Assembly (NCBI RefSeq): GCF_026723865.1
Contig: NZ_CP113529.1
Coordinates: 5,890,001 to 5,954,000, forward strand
DNA length: 64,000 nt
Origin: Mycobacterium sp. Aquia_216
GTDB taxonomy: Bacteria; Actinomycetota; Actinomycetes; Mycobacteriales; Mycobacteriaceae
Reading direction: 5' to 3'
Every line of letters starts with the position of its first letter. The stretch's first letter is position 1. Of the stretch, positions 19,341 to 29,598 are shown piece by piece. Below the pieces are notes generated by a model. It was not told where the DNA came from. It saw only the letters and a list, made by a program, of their open reading frames with translations, and searched no databases. The position numbers and the translations under genes were made by a program.

Positions 19341-20171
19341 CTAACCCGCGGGCGAAGGACCGGGAGCGACCCCGGGCGGCGCCTCGGGCTGCGGCACCGC
19401 CGGCTGACCGGGCACCGGGCCCGGCGGCGGTGGCGGCTGGTTCAGGATGAACGGAACCGCGAGCGAGCGCAGATTGCCCAGCTGAACGACGAGGTTGTAG
19501 GTGCCCGGACCGATCGCGGGCCGCGGCAGCGGGCAGTGTGGCGAGGACCCCATCCCGGTCCAAGTCACCGCGGTGGTCACCTGTTCGCCCGGCGTGAAGG
19601 TCTTGACCAGGGTCTCGTTGGACGGCGCGCAGTCCAGGTTGGACCAGAGCCGCTTGTTGTCCAGTGAGTAGACGTAGGCGGCCAGGACGGCGGCCCCGAC
19701 GTCGCGCTTGCAGGCCACGAGCCCGATATTGGTGACGACCATCGTGAATTTCGGCTGGTCACCGATGAAGTACTGGGGAGCGTTCGTCAGGCCTTTGACG
19801 GCCAGCGTCGAGTCGGGGCAGTCATCGCCCTCCTTCAGCACCGGCGGCGGCAGCACCGCGGCGGTCGGCGTCGGAGATTCCGGGTTTTGCCCCTGTTGCG
19901 GCGGCGCCAGCGGGGTGACGCCTTCCTGCCCCGGCGGCGGTGCCTGTGGCGGGGGCGCTGCCGGTGTGTTTTGAGCCGAGCCGGCCTTGTTGACGTTGGC
20001 GGGTTTCGCCCCCGCGCTGCTGCCCATAAAGGCGATAACAATGGCGACGGCTATGCCGATCACGACGACCGCGATGCCCAGGGCCAGCCCCCTGCGCCGC
20101 CAATAGATCTCCGTGGGTAGCGGGCCACGCGGTTCCAGATCCAGCACGATCACACCGTAAGCCCAGGTCAC
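19341..20171 (-). CDS. Membrane-anchored protein of unknown function (Rv3587c-like)
   Basis: A protein of up to 276 residues: short cytosolic N-terminus, one transmembrane helix (about residues 28-50), a Pro/Ala/Gln-rich linker, an extracytoplasmic beta-rich domain with two Cys pairs' worth of cysteines (DDCPD, VACKR, LDCAP, PHCPL), and a Pro-rich tail. Both 20171 and 20153 are GTG codons; 20153 (starting at VIVLDLEPRG) is just as likely. It converges with disA, ending 9 nt away. The homolog is a conserved mycobacterial protein of unknown role; no enzyme motif is seen. Confidence 0.82.
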   Translation of the reverse strand: MTWAYGVIVLDLEPRGPLPTEIYWRRRGLALGIAVVVIGIAVAIVIAFMGSSAGAKPANVNKAGSAQNTPAAPPPQAPPPGQEGVTPLAPPQQGQNPESPTPTAAVLPPPVLKEGDDCPDSTLAVKGLTNAPQYFIGDQPKFTMVVTNIGLVACKRDVGAAVLAAYVYSLDNKRLWSNLDCAPSNETLVKTFTPGEQVTTAVTWTGMGSSPHCPLPRPAIGPGTYNLVVQLGNLRSLAVPFILNQPPPPPGPVPGQPAVPQPEAPPGVAPGPSPAG

Positions 20172-20239
20172 GCCGATTTGTTAGATCCGACTCGGCGTGT
20201 CGCGATGTTAGCTGGACGACCACCGTGTTAGAGGCCGTG

Positions 20240-20857
20240 CTATTCGCCGATGTCGCCGATGTGGTCGACCAACGCCGCCCGCCCGTCGGCGAGGTGATAG
20301 GTGACCCCGGCAAGTCCCAGCGTGCCCTCGGACACCCGCTCCGAAATGGCAGTAGACCGCGCCAGCAGCTGTGCCAACGTCTCTTTCACATGCCGGTCCT
20401 CGAACTCGTCGACACGACTGAGGCCGTCGCGCCGGCCCAGCAGGATCGATGATGCGACTCGTTCCACCACGTCCCGCACGAAACCGGCTGGTATCGCGCC
20501 ATCATCGAGCGCGCCAATGGCGGCCTGGACGGCACCGCAGCTGTTATGGCCGAGGACCACGATGAGTGGGACGTCGAGCACCGTCACCGCGTACTCGATG
20601 GAGCCCAGCACCGCGGTATCGATGGCTTGGCCGGCGGTGCGCACCACGAACACGTCACCCAGGCCCTGATCGAAGATCAGCTCGGCCGCCACCCGGCTGT
20701 CCGCACAGCCGAATATGACCGCGGTCGGCTTCTGGCCGGCCGCCAGGCTCGCGCGATGCGCGACGCTCTGGCTGGGATGGGCGGGCTGGCCGGCAACGAA
20801 TCGCTCGTTACCCTCTTTGAGTGCTTTCCATGCGGTTATCGGACTGGTGTTGGGCAT
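20240..20857 (-). CDS. canB: Beta-carbonic anhydrase
   Basis: A 205-residue beta-class enzyme (homolog of Rv3588c). Zinc ligands Cys51 and Asp53 in CADSR, His104 and Cys107 in GHNSCGA are all present, the type that switches activity with pH. It interconverts CO2 and bicarbonate in the cytosol. The ATG at 20857 matches the known length and start; the frame runs open further upstream but into mutY on the other strand. It is divergent from mutY with only about 30 bp between starts. Confidence 0.94.
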   Translation of the reverse strand: MPNTSPITAWKALKEGNERFVAGQPAHPSQSVAHRASLAAGQKPTAVIFGCADSRVAAELIFDQGLGDVFVVRTAGQAIDTAVLGSIEYAVTVLDVPLIVVLGHNSCGAVQAAIGALDDGAIPAGFVRDVVERVASSILLGRRDGLSRVDEFEDRHVKETLAQLLARSTAISERVSEGTLGLAGVTYHLADGRAALVDHIGDIGE

Positions 20858-20887
20858 GGTACATATTCTGGCGTGCTGCGGGCACCA

Positions 20888-21772
20888 ATGCCTAGCCAAG
20901 TGCAAATCCCGGCAAATGAACTTCTGGAGTGGTACGAGCGCTCGCGCCGCGATCTGCCCTGGCGGGAGCCCGGTGTGGACGCATGGCAGATTCTGGTCAG
21001 CGAGTTCATGCTGCAACAGACGCCGGTGGCCCGGGTGCTGCCGATCTGGACCGAATGGGTGCGACGCTGGCCCACCCCGTCGGCGACCGCCGCGGCCAGC
21101 GCGGCCGACGTGCTCCGGGCCTGGGGCAAGCTGGGCTACCCGAGGCGGGCAAAACGGTTGCACGAGTGCGCGATCGTCATCGCGCGTGATCACAACGACG
21201 TCGTCCCCGATGACGTCGAAATCCTGTTGGGGCTGCCGGGTATCGGCAGTTACACCGCCCGGGCCGTGGCGTGCTTCGCCTACCGCAAGCGAGTACCGGT
21301 GGTCGACACCAATGTTCGACGCGTAGTGGCCCGCGCCGTGCACGGCCTCGCCGATGCCGGTAACCCGTCCGCGACCCGCGATCACGCCGACGTCGCGGCA
21401 CTGCTACCGAAAGACCACACGGCGCCTCAATTTTCGGTGGCACTGATGGAATTGGGAGCCATGGTGTGCACCGCTCGGGCACCCCGCTGCGGAATATGCC
21501 CACTCGACCAGTGCGCGTGGCGGCAGGCCGGCTTTCCCCCGGCGCGAGGGCCGGCCCGCCGCGTTCAGACCTACGCCGGAACGGATCGGCAGGTCCGCGG
21601 CCTGTTGCTGGATGTCCTGCGCGGCAACGATTCTCCGGTCACCAGGGCCGATCTTGATGTGGCGTGGCTGACGGATACCGCGCAACGTGACCGGGCGTTG
21701 TATTCGCTGCTGGCCGACGGCCTGGTGACGCAGACACGCGACGGCCGGTTCGGGCTAGCCGGCGAGGAATAG
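20888..21772 (+). CDS. mutY: A/G-specific adenine DNA glycosylase MutY
   Basis: A 294-residue base-excision repair enzyme (homolog of Rv3589) that removes adenine mispaired with 8-oxoguanine. Seen: SEFMLQQT with the catalytic Glu, the helix-hairpin-helix LPGIGSYTARA, VVDTNVRR with the catalytic Asp, and a [4Fe-4S] cluster motif with four Cys (CTARAPRCGICPLDQC). The C-terminal NUDIX-like domain that reads 8-oxoG is short. ATG 20888 is used; GTG 20873 is in frame and possible. The last 18 nt overlap the convergent hydrolase gene. Confidence 0.92.
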   Translation: MPSQVQIPANELLEWYERSRRDLPWREPGVDAWQILVSEFMLQQTPVARVLPIWTEWVRRWPTPSATAAASAADVLRAWGKLGYPRRAKRLHECAIVIARDHNDVVPDDVEILLGLPGIGSYTARAVACFAYRKRVPVVDTNVRRVVARAVHGLADAGNPSATRDHADVAALLPKDHTAPQFSVALMELGAMVCTARAPRCGICPLDQCAWRQAGFPPARGPARRVQTYAGTDRQVRGLLLDVLRGNDSPVTRADLDVAWLTDTAQRDRALYSLLADGLVTQTRDGRFGLAGEE

Positions 21773-22510
21773 CTCAACCGCTTGACGGTATACCTCTGGC
21801 GCTTCGTCGTGGATCAAGTGACCAGCTTCGGGGATCGCCAAATATGTTGTCGGAGAGTTAGTTTTCGTCATCGCCTGCATCTGGCCCGGCGGAGTGACGG
21901 AGTTGCCGGCCTCGAGCAGCAGTGCCGGGGCCCGGACCGCCAGCCAGTGCGCCCAGTAGTCCCGGGTGCCCCATTCGGCGGCGATCTCTATCCACCGCGA
22001 GGTGTGACCGTGTAACCGCCAACCGGAGTCGGTGCGGTCGAAGGCATCCAGGAAATACTGGCCGGCAACGGGCCCGAATTCGTTGAATACCCGCTCGGCA
22101 GTGTCGAATTCGACCGGAAGTGCGTGCAACCACGGCTCCCATGGCCCCGTGGTGCGGCCCCGGAAGTCCGGCGCCATGTCCTCGAGCACCAGCGCCGAAA
22201 CCAGCTCGGGGCGCTCGGCGGCCAGACACCAGGAGTGCAGGGCACCCATCGAATGCCCGACCAGCCGTACCGGTGCGCCCAACGTGGCTATCGCGTCGGC
22301 GAGATCAGCCACGAAGCGTTCGGTGCTGATCGGGTACGGATCCTCGACGTCGCGGCCGCGATGCCACGGCGCATCGTAGGTGTAAACGGTGCCCAACCGG
22401 GTCAGCCACGGCAGCTGACGCGACCAGGTGGTGCCCCGGCCCATCAGGCCGTGGACCAATATCAACGGCTCGCCTTGCCCGCCCCGGCAGGTCAACAAAT
22501 CGGTGGGCAT
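21755..22510 (-). CDS. Alpha/beta hydrolase (Rv3591c-like)
   Basis: A 251-residue alpha/beta hydrolase. HGLMGRG gives the oxyanion hole, GHSMG the nucleophile Ser, and PEAGHLIHDE the catalytic His. Substrate unknown; a small lipid ester or lactone is possible but not shown. ATG 22510 is chosen because it fits the family length; an in-frame ATG at 22576 would add 22 residues but runs into the start of mhuD. In H37Rv a PE_PGRS gene separates mutY from this gene; here the two convergent genes overlap by 18 nt. Confidence 0.85.
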   Translation of the reverse strand: MPTDLLTCRGGQGEPLILVHGLMGRGTTWSRQLPWLTRLGTVYTYDAPWHRGRDVEDPYPISTERFVADLADAIATLGAPVRLVGHSMGALHSWCLAAERPELVSALVLEDMAPDFRGRTTGPWEPWLHALPVEFDTAERVFNEFGPVAGQYFLDAFDRTDSGWRLHGHTSRWIEIAAEWGTRDYWAHWLAVRAPALLLEAGNSVTPPGQMQAMTKTNSPTTYLAIPEAGHLIHDEAPEVYRQAVELFLAG

Positions 22511-22574
22511 GGGACCATCTTGCGTGTCCCGCCCAGGAGCATCACCGGTCAGGGGTCGGGGTAGCCTGGCGAAC

Positions 22575-22895
22575 ATGCCGCCAGTGGTGAAGATCAATGC
22601 AATCGAAGTGCCCGCCGACGCTGGTCCCGAGCTGGAGAAGCGGTTCGCCCACCGCGCACACGCGGTGGACAACCAACCCGGCTTCCTCGGCTTTCAGCTG
22701 CTGCGCCCGGTAAAGGGTGAGAACCGCTATTTCGTCGTGACACACTGGGAGTCCGATGAAGCATTCCAGGCGTGGGCAAGTGGGCCCGCCGTCGAAGCCC
22801 ATGCCGGGCAGCGCGCCAACCCGGTGGCGACTGGCGCGTCGCTGCTGGAATTCGAGGTCGTCCTGGACGTTGCGGGGAGCAAGCCGGCTGAATAG
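22575..22895 (+). CDS. mhuD: Heme-degrading monooxygenase MhuD
   Basis: A 106-residue ferredoxin-like (ABM) fold protein closely matching Rv3592. The residues known to be needed in M. tuberculosis MhuD (Asn7, Trp66, His75) are here Asn8, Trp67 and His76, shifted by one extra Pro after the start. It cleaves heme to mycobilins with iron release, without CO, as a cytosolic dimer, in iron acquisition from host heme. The gene overlaps the probable start of lpqF by 26 nt. Confidence 0.95.
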   Translation: MPPVVKINAIEVPADAGPELEKRFAHRAHAVDNQPGFLGFQLLRPVKGENRYFVVTHWESDEAFQAWASGPAVEAHAGQRANPVATGASLLEFEVVLDVAGSKPAE

Positions 22896-24234
22896 GCGAC
22901 ATCCCGCGCGCCAGCGCGTGCTGGCCGTGACCGCGGCCGCCGCACTTGTCGCGACTTTGGCACCGGGTTGCTCGCCGTCGCCGTCACCGCAGGCGAATGC
23001 CGCCGACCTGGGGCGCGCGATCGACACCCGGACACCGCCGGGTCTGCGGGCCCAGCAGACCGTGGACATGCTGAACTCGGACTGGCCGATCGGCCCGACC
23101 GGAGTTCGTACCCTCGCCGCGCCCGACCAGGTGGAGTCGGTGGAGACCACCATGGAAGAACTCTGGTGGGATCGTCCCTTCACCCTCGACGGGGTAGACA
23201 TCAGTGCCAGCGTGGCCACGCTGCACCTCACCTCGTCTTACGGCGCGCGACAAGACATCCGGATACACACCGACGACCTCGGGCGGGTTGATCGATTCGA
23301 ATTGGAGACGCTGCCGCCGACGATCACGTCGTGGCATGACATCGACACGACGCTGAGCAAGACCGGTGCGCGGTATTCCTATCAGGTCGCCAAGGTCGAC
23401 GACGGCCGCTGCGATCCCGTGGTGGGCACCAACACCAGCGAACCTCTGCCGCTGGCATCGATCTTCAAATTGTACGTACTGCACGCCCTGGCGGGCGCGG
23501 TGCACAACCACACGGTGTCCTGGGACGATCAGTTGACCGTCACCGAAAAGAGCAAGGCGGTCGGCTCTTCGGGCTTGGGACTTGCTCCCGGCGACCATGT
23601 TTCGGTGCGCACCGCAGCGGCGAAGATGATCGCCAATAGCGACAATATGGCCACCGACTTGCTGATCGAAAGAATGGGCACGCACGCCATCGAGGAGGCG
23701 CTCGCCACGGCGGGCCATCACGATCCGGCCAGCATGACCCCCTTCCCCACGATGTACGAGCTGTTCTCTATCGGCTGGGGCGAACCGGATCTGCGCAGCC
23801 AGTGGCAGCAAGCGACCCCGCAGGTCCGCGCCCAGCTGCTGGCGAAGGCGAATTCCGCCCCCTACCAACCTGATCCGGCTCGTGCCCACGTCCCGGCCTC
23901 GGCTTACGGAGCGGAGTGGTACGGCAGCGCCGAGGACATCTGCCGAGTCCATGCGGCTCTGCAGGCCGACGCCGTCAGCGAGGCCGCACCCGTCAAGCAG
24001 ATCCTGTCCGCCGTGTCGGGTATCCAGCTGGACCGCAACGTCTGGCCGTACATCGGCGCGAAAGCCGGTGGCTTGCCGGGCGATCTGACTTTCAGCTGGT
24101 ACGCCGTCGACAAGACGCGGCAACCGTGGGTCGTCAGCTTTCAGCTGAACTGGCCCCGCGATCACGGGCCGAAGGTAACCGGCTGGATGCTGCAGGTGGC
24201 CAAGCGGGCGTTCGCCCTGGTCGCCCCGCAGTAG
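22870..24234 (+). CDS. lpqF: Lipoprotein LpqF, serine beta-lactamase-like fold
   Basis: A 454-residue lipoprotein (homolog of Rv3593). The only in-frame start giving a full signal peptide is TTG 22870, inside mhuD; GTG 22918 would truncate the basic N-region. Lipobox LAPGC, Cys at residue 34. N-terminal domain (about 60-165), then a penicillin-binding/class A beta-lactamase-like domain with SIFK (SxxK nucleophile motif), SDN and a KAG triad in place of KTG. This suggests a serine hydrolase anchored outside the membrane; KAG is seen in some esterases and carboxypeptidase relatives. Substrate not known. Confidence 0.88.
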   Translation: MRGASRLNRRHPARQRVLAVTAAAALVATLAPGCSPSPSPQANAADLGRAIDTRTPPGLRAQQTVDMLNSDWPIGPTGVRTLAAPDQVESVETTMEELWWDRPFTLDGVDISASVATLHLTSSYGARQDIRIHTDDLGRVDRFELETLPPTITSWHDIDTTLSKTGARYSYQVAKVDDGRCDPVVGTNTSEPLPLASIFKLYVLHALAGAVHNHTVSWDDQLTVTEKSKAVGSSGLGLAPGDHVSVRTAAAKMIANSDNMATDLLIERMGTHAIEEALATAGHHDPASMTPFPTMYELFSIGWGEPDLRSQWQQATPQVRAQLLAKANSAPYQPDPARAHVPASAYGAEWYGSAEDICRVHAALQADAVSEAAPVKQILSAVSGIQLDRNVWPYIGAKAGGLPGDLTFSWYAVDKTRQPWVVSFQLNWPRDHGPKVTGWMLQVAKRAFALVAPQ

Positions 24235-24786
24235 TCACTGCAGCCGCAGCGTCCAGCAATCGTTCCGGTAATGCAACGTCGTCAGGCCAACCGGTGCAAT
24301 GTCGATGCGCCAGAACGACTTCGGCGCAATGTCGAGAGCCAGCAGGATCGCCGCCCGGATCACCGCCGGATGTGTCACCGCAACCGTTCGCGATGGGCCT
24401 TCGACCACTGACGCCAGCCACCCGGCCACCCGCTCGGTGAGGTCGACGACGGACTCGCCGCCATGCGGCGCCCGAGCCGGATCGCTCAGCCACACCCCGA
24501 GGTCCGCCTCGGGTACGGCTCCGAGCGTCCACCCACGCCAGCGCCCGCAGTCGAGGTCGGCCAGCCGCGGCTCGGTCGTGGCGTCCAGGCCCAGCAGCTG
24601 CGCGGTTTGGCGGGCGCGCCGCTCGGGGCCGGTGAGATGCGCAGCGCCGCGAATGTCAAGGCCCGCAGCGACTTCGGCCTGTCGACGACCGGCGTCGTTG
24701 AGCGGCTCGTCGGCGGGAAAACGCACGGCCGCCATCGCATCGGTCATGCCGTGCGACACCAAGGTCAGCCGGACGACCTCCGTCAC
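24235..24786 (-). CDS. Histidine phosphatase-superfamily protein with SHG in place of RHG
   Basis: A 183-residue protein of the histidine phosphatase (phosphoglycerate mutase-like) fold. The catalytic His12 is present, but the RHG motif reads SHG (residues 11-13), so the phosphate-binding Arg is missing; the second catalytic His (His139, AVTHPAVIRAA) and GPERRARQTA arginines are kept. Its ATG overlaps the cbtA stop (ATGA) and it is the last gene of a cobalamin-riboswitch operon. By context it may be related to CobC-type alpha-ribazole phosphatases, or it may have lost phosphatase activity; neither is shown. Confidence 0.8.
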   Translation of the reverse strand: MTEVVRLTLVSHGMTDAMAAVRFPADEPLNDAGRRQAEVAAGLDIRGAAHLTGPERRARQTAQLLGLDATTEPRLADLDCGRWRGWTLGAVPEADLGVWLSDPARAPHGGESVVDLTERVAGWLASVVEGPSRTVAVTHPAVIRAAILLALDIAPKSFWRIDIAPVGLTTLHYRNDCWTLRLQ

Positions 24787-25586
24787 GCCGCGACGCTTGA
24801 TACCCGTCCGCTCTCGGAGCGCTCTGAAAGCAACCGTCCGGCGAGCGTCGCGAACACCAAGCCGATGGTCACCCAGAGCAACAGCTGGGTGCCCACCGAC
24901 AGCAATCTGAATTCGTAGAGGACATCGGCGGGAAAGCCGGGATAGACGATCGCACCCGAGGCGTCGCGCAACGGTGCGGGCGTCTCGTCCACCGTCGGCA
25001 GCAGCACCATGACCACCGCTACCGCGACCAGGTAGGCGCCGGCGCCGAGCAACCGTGAATTCCAGGCGCCGAATCGGTCATCGAGCCGCCGGGCCAGCCA
25101 CACCGCCGCGATTGCCAGCACCACCGACGCCAGCACCATCACCAGATACCAGCCGGTGCGCGCCCTGATCGTGTCGGACTGGCCGACGGCAGGCGGATTG
25201 GGCGGATATTTCACGAACGGGACCAGGTACACCGCCACGAAGGCCCCCACCGCCAGAAGCAGCGAAAGCTGCTGTGGTGCAGGGCTTTCTGCGCGACCAG
25301 CGGCGCGAGCATAGACGACACAGAACAACACGGCGAACAGTGCGCCCATCGCGAGACCAAAGATCAGCACCCCGAAACCCAGGCCGGCGTTGGCCTGCAC
25401 GCCGCGGGTGAACAGTTCGATGCCATGTTCGTGCACACCGTGGGCGCTCTCGGCCTCGGTTCGACCGTCCTCAAAGGCGATCGCGCGGGCAATGACGGGT
25501 TCGGCACACACACGGGCGAACAGGAAAGCCAGCACCGCGCCAACTGCGCCCGCCAGCAGCCCGCGTCCGATCAGACGCTTCTCCAT
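24783..25586 (-). CDS. cbtA: CbtA-like cobalt transporter subunit
   Basis: A 267-residue membrane protein with a first helix at about residues 6-25 (LIGRGLLAGAVGAVLAFLFA), an exposed loop with His and Glu residues (HGVHEHGIELF), and four further helices. This matches CbtA, the larger predicted subunit of cobalt uptake systems found under cobalamin riboswitches. It starts 5 nt after cbtB and overlaps the phosphatase gene. Transport of cobalt is inferred from family and riboswitch control. Confidence 0.85.
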   Translation of the reverse strand: MEKRLIGRGLLAGAVGAVLAFLFARVCAEPVIARAIAFEDGRTEAESAHGVHEHGIELFTRGVQANAGLGFGVLIFGLAMGALFAVLFCVVYARAAGRAESPAPQQLSLLLAVGAFVAVYLVPFVKYPPNPPAVGQSDTIRARTGWYLVMVLASVVLAIAAVWLARRLDDRFGAWNSRLLGAGAYLVAVAVVMVLLPTVDETPAPLRDASGAIVYPGFPADVLYEFRLLSVGTQLLLWVTIGLVFATLAGRLLSERSESGRVSSVAA

Positions 25587-25591
25587 GCCGG

Positions 25592-25801
25592 TCAGTGGCA
25601 GGGGAAGCCGAGGAGGTGGCGTGCGTCGTGCACGAATTCGTGCACATGCATGTCGCTGCCAAACAGCGACACCGCGCCCTGATCGACGCCGACGAAGTAA
25701 ATCGCCAACAACGCCAGGAAGACGGTCGCCGCCAACCAGAGCGCGGCACCTGCCGCCGACAAATCAATCGCGCGTGTGCCGGTCGTCTCGGAACTGGACA
25801 C
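25592..25801 (-). CDS. cbtB: CbtB-like cobalt transporter subunit
   Basis: A 69-residue protein with a single helix (about residues 17-38) and a His-rich C-terminal tail, HVHEFVHDARH...CH, which is the predicted metal-binding site of CbtB. GTG start with AAGGAG about 8 nt upstream. First gene of cbtB-cbtA-phosphatase, directly below a cobalamin riboswitch. The small size and His motif make this call secure at family level. Confidence 0.88.
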   Translation of the reverse strand: MSSSETTGTRAIDLSAAGAALWLAATVFLALLAIYFVGVDQGAVSLFGSDMHVHEFVHDARHLLGFPCH

Positions 25802-25829
25802 TGTTGACTCCTTCTGGGAATGACGCGTC

Positions 25830-25925
25830 CCACTTAGGTGATGGGTTCCGGGTCTGACTTTCTACAGTGGCGCGACCGTTCTGGAATTTCACCAGGATTC
25901 CGTTACCCATCGGACAAAACCGATA
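25830..25925 (-). promoter_or_regulatory. Cobalamin (B12) riboswitch upstream of cbtB
   Basis: Read on the minus strand, the leader contains the conserved blocks GGAATCCTGGTGAAATTCC, GGTCGCGCCACTGT and a B12-box-like AGTCAGACC. The outer helix is formed by GATGGGT (25905-25911, minus-strand reading) with ACCCATC (25840-25846). After the core, a small TGGGA/TCCCA hairpin sits immediately before the AGAAGGAG ribosome site of cbtB, so control is probably at translation: B12 binding would hide the ribosome site. Ligand type (AdoCbl or other) cannot be told by eye. Confidence 0.82.
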
Positions 25926-25941
25926 ACAGTCGTCAGTCTAA

Positions 25942-26223
25942 ACGGACTGGGGCACGATTGAACAAATAATCATTGCTGCGCAGGCGCCCGCCGTAGCCGA
26001 GCTGGCTGGCCGTGCACTTCGCGCCGGCCGTGACCGGTACCGCCTAGTTGCGAGCCTCGTTGCGGATTTCGGCGAGATTCGCGGTCGTCCCCTGCGGTTC
26101 TCCGCCGAGCATCGCCTCGAAGCCCGCGCCATCTGTGAGAAGGCGTTACGCGAGCGAACGGTCAGCCCGAACACTTCGCCGCAGACGCGTCGAATTCCCA
26201 GCCCGGAAGGTCATTGGTGGTGA
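25942..26223 (+). other. 94-codon open frame without a start codon
   Basis: The spacer between the cobalamin leader and the clpC1 terminator (about 25930-26261) has no recognisable gene. A frame is open from a TAA at 25939 to a TGA at 26221-26223, reading for example IIIAAQAPAVAELAG and ARAICEKALRERTV, with protein-like composition, but it has no ATG, GTG or TTG before its middle. It may be a gene relic, or chance openness in GC-rich DNA. In H37Rv this position holds Rv3594 and PE_PGRS59, which it does not resemble. Confidence 0.2.
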
Positions 26224-26261
26224 CGATCAGCAGAGGTGGGCCACTTAGCCTCCCCACAGCG

Positions 26262-26301
26262 AAACGGGTGGTTAGTCCGGTCAGAGACTAACCACCCGTT
26301 T
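26262..26301 (-). terminator. Hairpin terminator of clpC1
   Basis: A perfect 16-bp inverted repeat, AAACGGGTGGTTAGTC (26262-26277) and its complement (26286-26301), with an 8-nt loop, starts 10 bp after the clpC1 stop. Only a short TTT follows, which is normal for mycobacterial terminators. Confidence 0.8.
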
Positions 26302-26310
26302 GCTGTACTG

Positions 26311-28845
<2,535 letters not shown>

Positions 28846-29077
28846 CGGTGGTTACCTGCTCTCCCTCACCATCGGTACTTCATCGTTCTCGGCACAGGGG
28901 CCGACAGTGCGTACCTGGTGTCCACTGTAATGGTCGGCCCGCCCGGGTTCGAACCTTGCGGTGCCTTGCCGTTCGGGCCTGCTGCGCTCCGTCTGAGGAA
29001 TCCCCCGGTGACGACAGAGCCATAGCTGAAGAAACGAGACAAACCACGAAATCGTTTCCCCCGAACGCCGGTGAACA

Positions 29078-29094
29078 TTTCGCCACCAGCGAAA
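29078..29094 (-). promoter_or_regulatory. ClgR-like palindrome upstream of clpC1
   Basis: TTTCGC-CACCA-GCGAAA is a perfect 6-5-6 inverted repeat closely matching the actinobacterial ClgR operator (CGC-N5-GCG core), with one mismatch inside the spacer consensus. ClgR activates clp genes in mycobacteria. It lies in the 297-bp gap 28846-29142 between lsr2 and clpC1, which contains no gene I can support. Confidence 0.5.
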
Positions 29095-29142
29095 ACAGAA
29101 CCGGCGCCCAGGCCTTGCGACCGGGCACCGGTTAAGGCCTTG

Positions 29143-29481
29143 TTAGGTGGCCGCGTGGAATGCGTCGATGACGTCGGCCGGGATGCGGCCGCGCGTCGAC
29201 ACGTTGTGCCCGTTTCGGCGGGCCCATTCGCGGATGGCTGCGCTCTGCTCGCGGTCAATCGCCCCACGACCGCGGCCGGTGCCGGAACGTCCCCGACGAC
29301 GACCCCCGACGCGACGGCCGGCCGCCACCCACTGCTTCAGATCGCCGCGGAGTTTCGCGGCATTCTTCGTCGAAAGATCAATCTCATAGGTCACCCCGTC
29401 AAGCCCGAATTCGACGGTTTCATCGGCGGCGCCTGCACCGTCGAAATCGTCAACCAAGGTGACGGTGACTTTTTTCGCCAT
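29143..29481 (-). CDS. lsr2: Nucleoid-associated protein Lsr2
   Basis: A 112-residue H-NS-like protein (homolog of Rv3597c). The N-terminal dimerisation domain starts [15 protein letters not shown] and contains VTYEIDLS; a basic Arg/Gly linker follows; and the C-terminal DNA-binding domain ends with the AT-hook-like RGRIP loop. It bridges AT-rich DNA and silences horizontally acquired genes, including ESX and PE/PPE loci. ATG 29481 is chosen over the longer open frame because of the conserved start and a GAGGGT site upstream. The 117-bp spacer to lysS probably holds its promoter. Confidence 0.96.
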   Translation of the reverse strand: MAKKVTVTLVDDFDGAGAADETVEFGLDGVTYEIDLSTKNAAKLRGDLKQWVAAGRRVGGRRRGRSGTGRGRGAIDREQSAAIREWARRNGHNVSTRGRIPADVIDAFHAAT

Positions 29482-29598
29482 TAGCTTACCCTCGCGTTCT
29501 TCCTGAGCAGTTGCTGGGCAGTTTGGACCCACTCCCCGGTCACTAATCTGCCATATGAACGCGGCATACTCAATCTGACAACGCAGAGTGATCGGCTT

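Noticed and set aside
20858..21385. A carbonic anhydrase extended at its N-terminus
   Set aside because: The extra codons are antisense to mutY and the zinc ligands number correctly only from ATG 20857.
28940..28960. GGTTCGAACC, resembling a tRNA T-arm
   Set aside because: The flanking bases do not form the 5-bp T stem on either strand, and no acceptor stem, D-arm or anticodon arm can be built around it.
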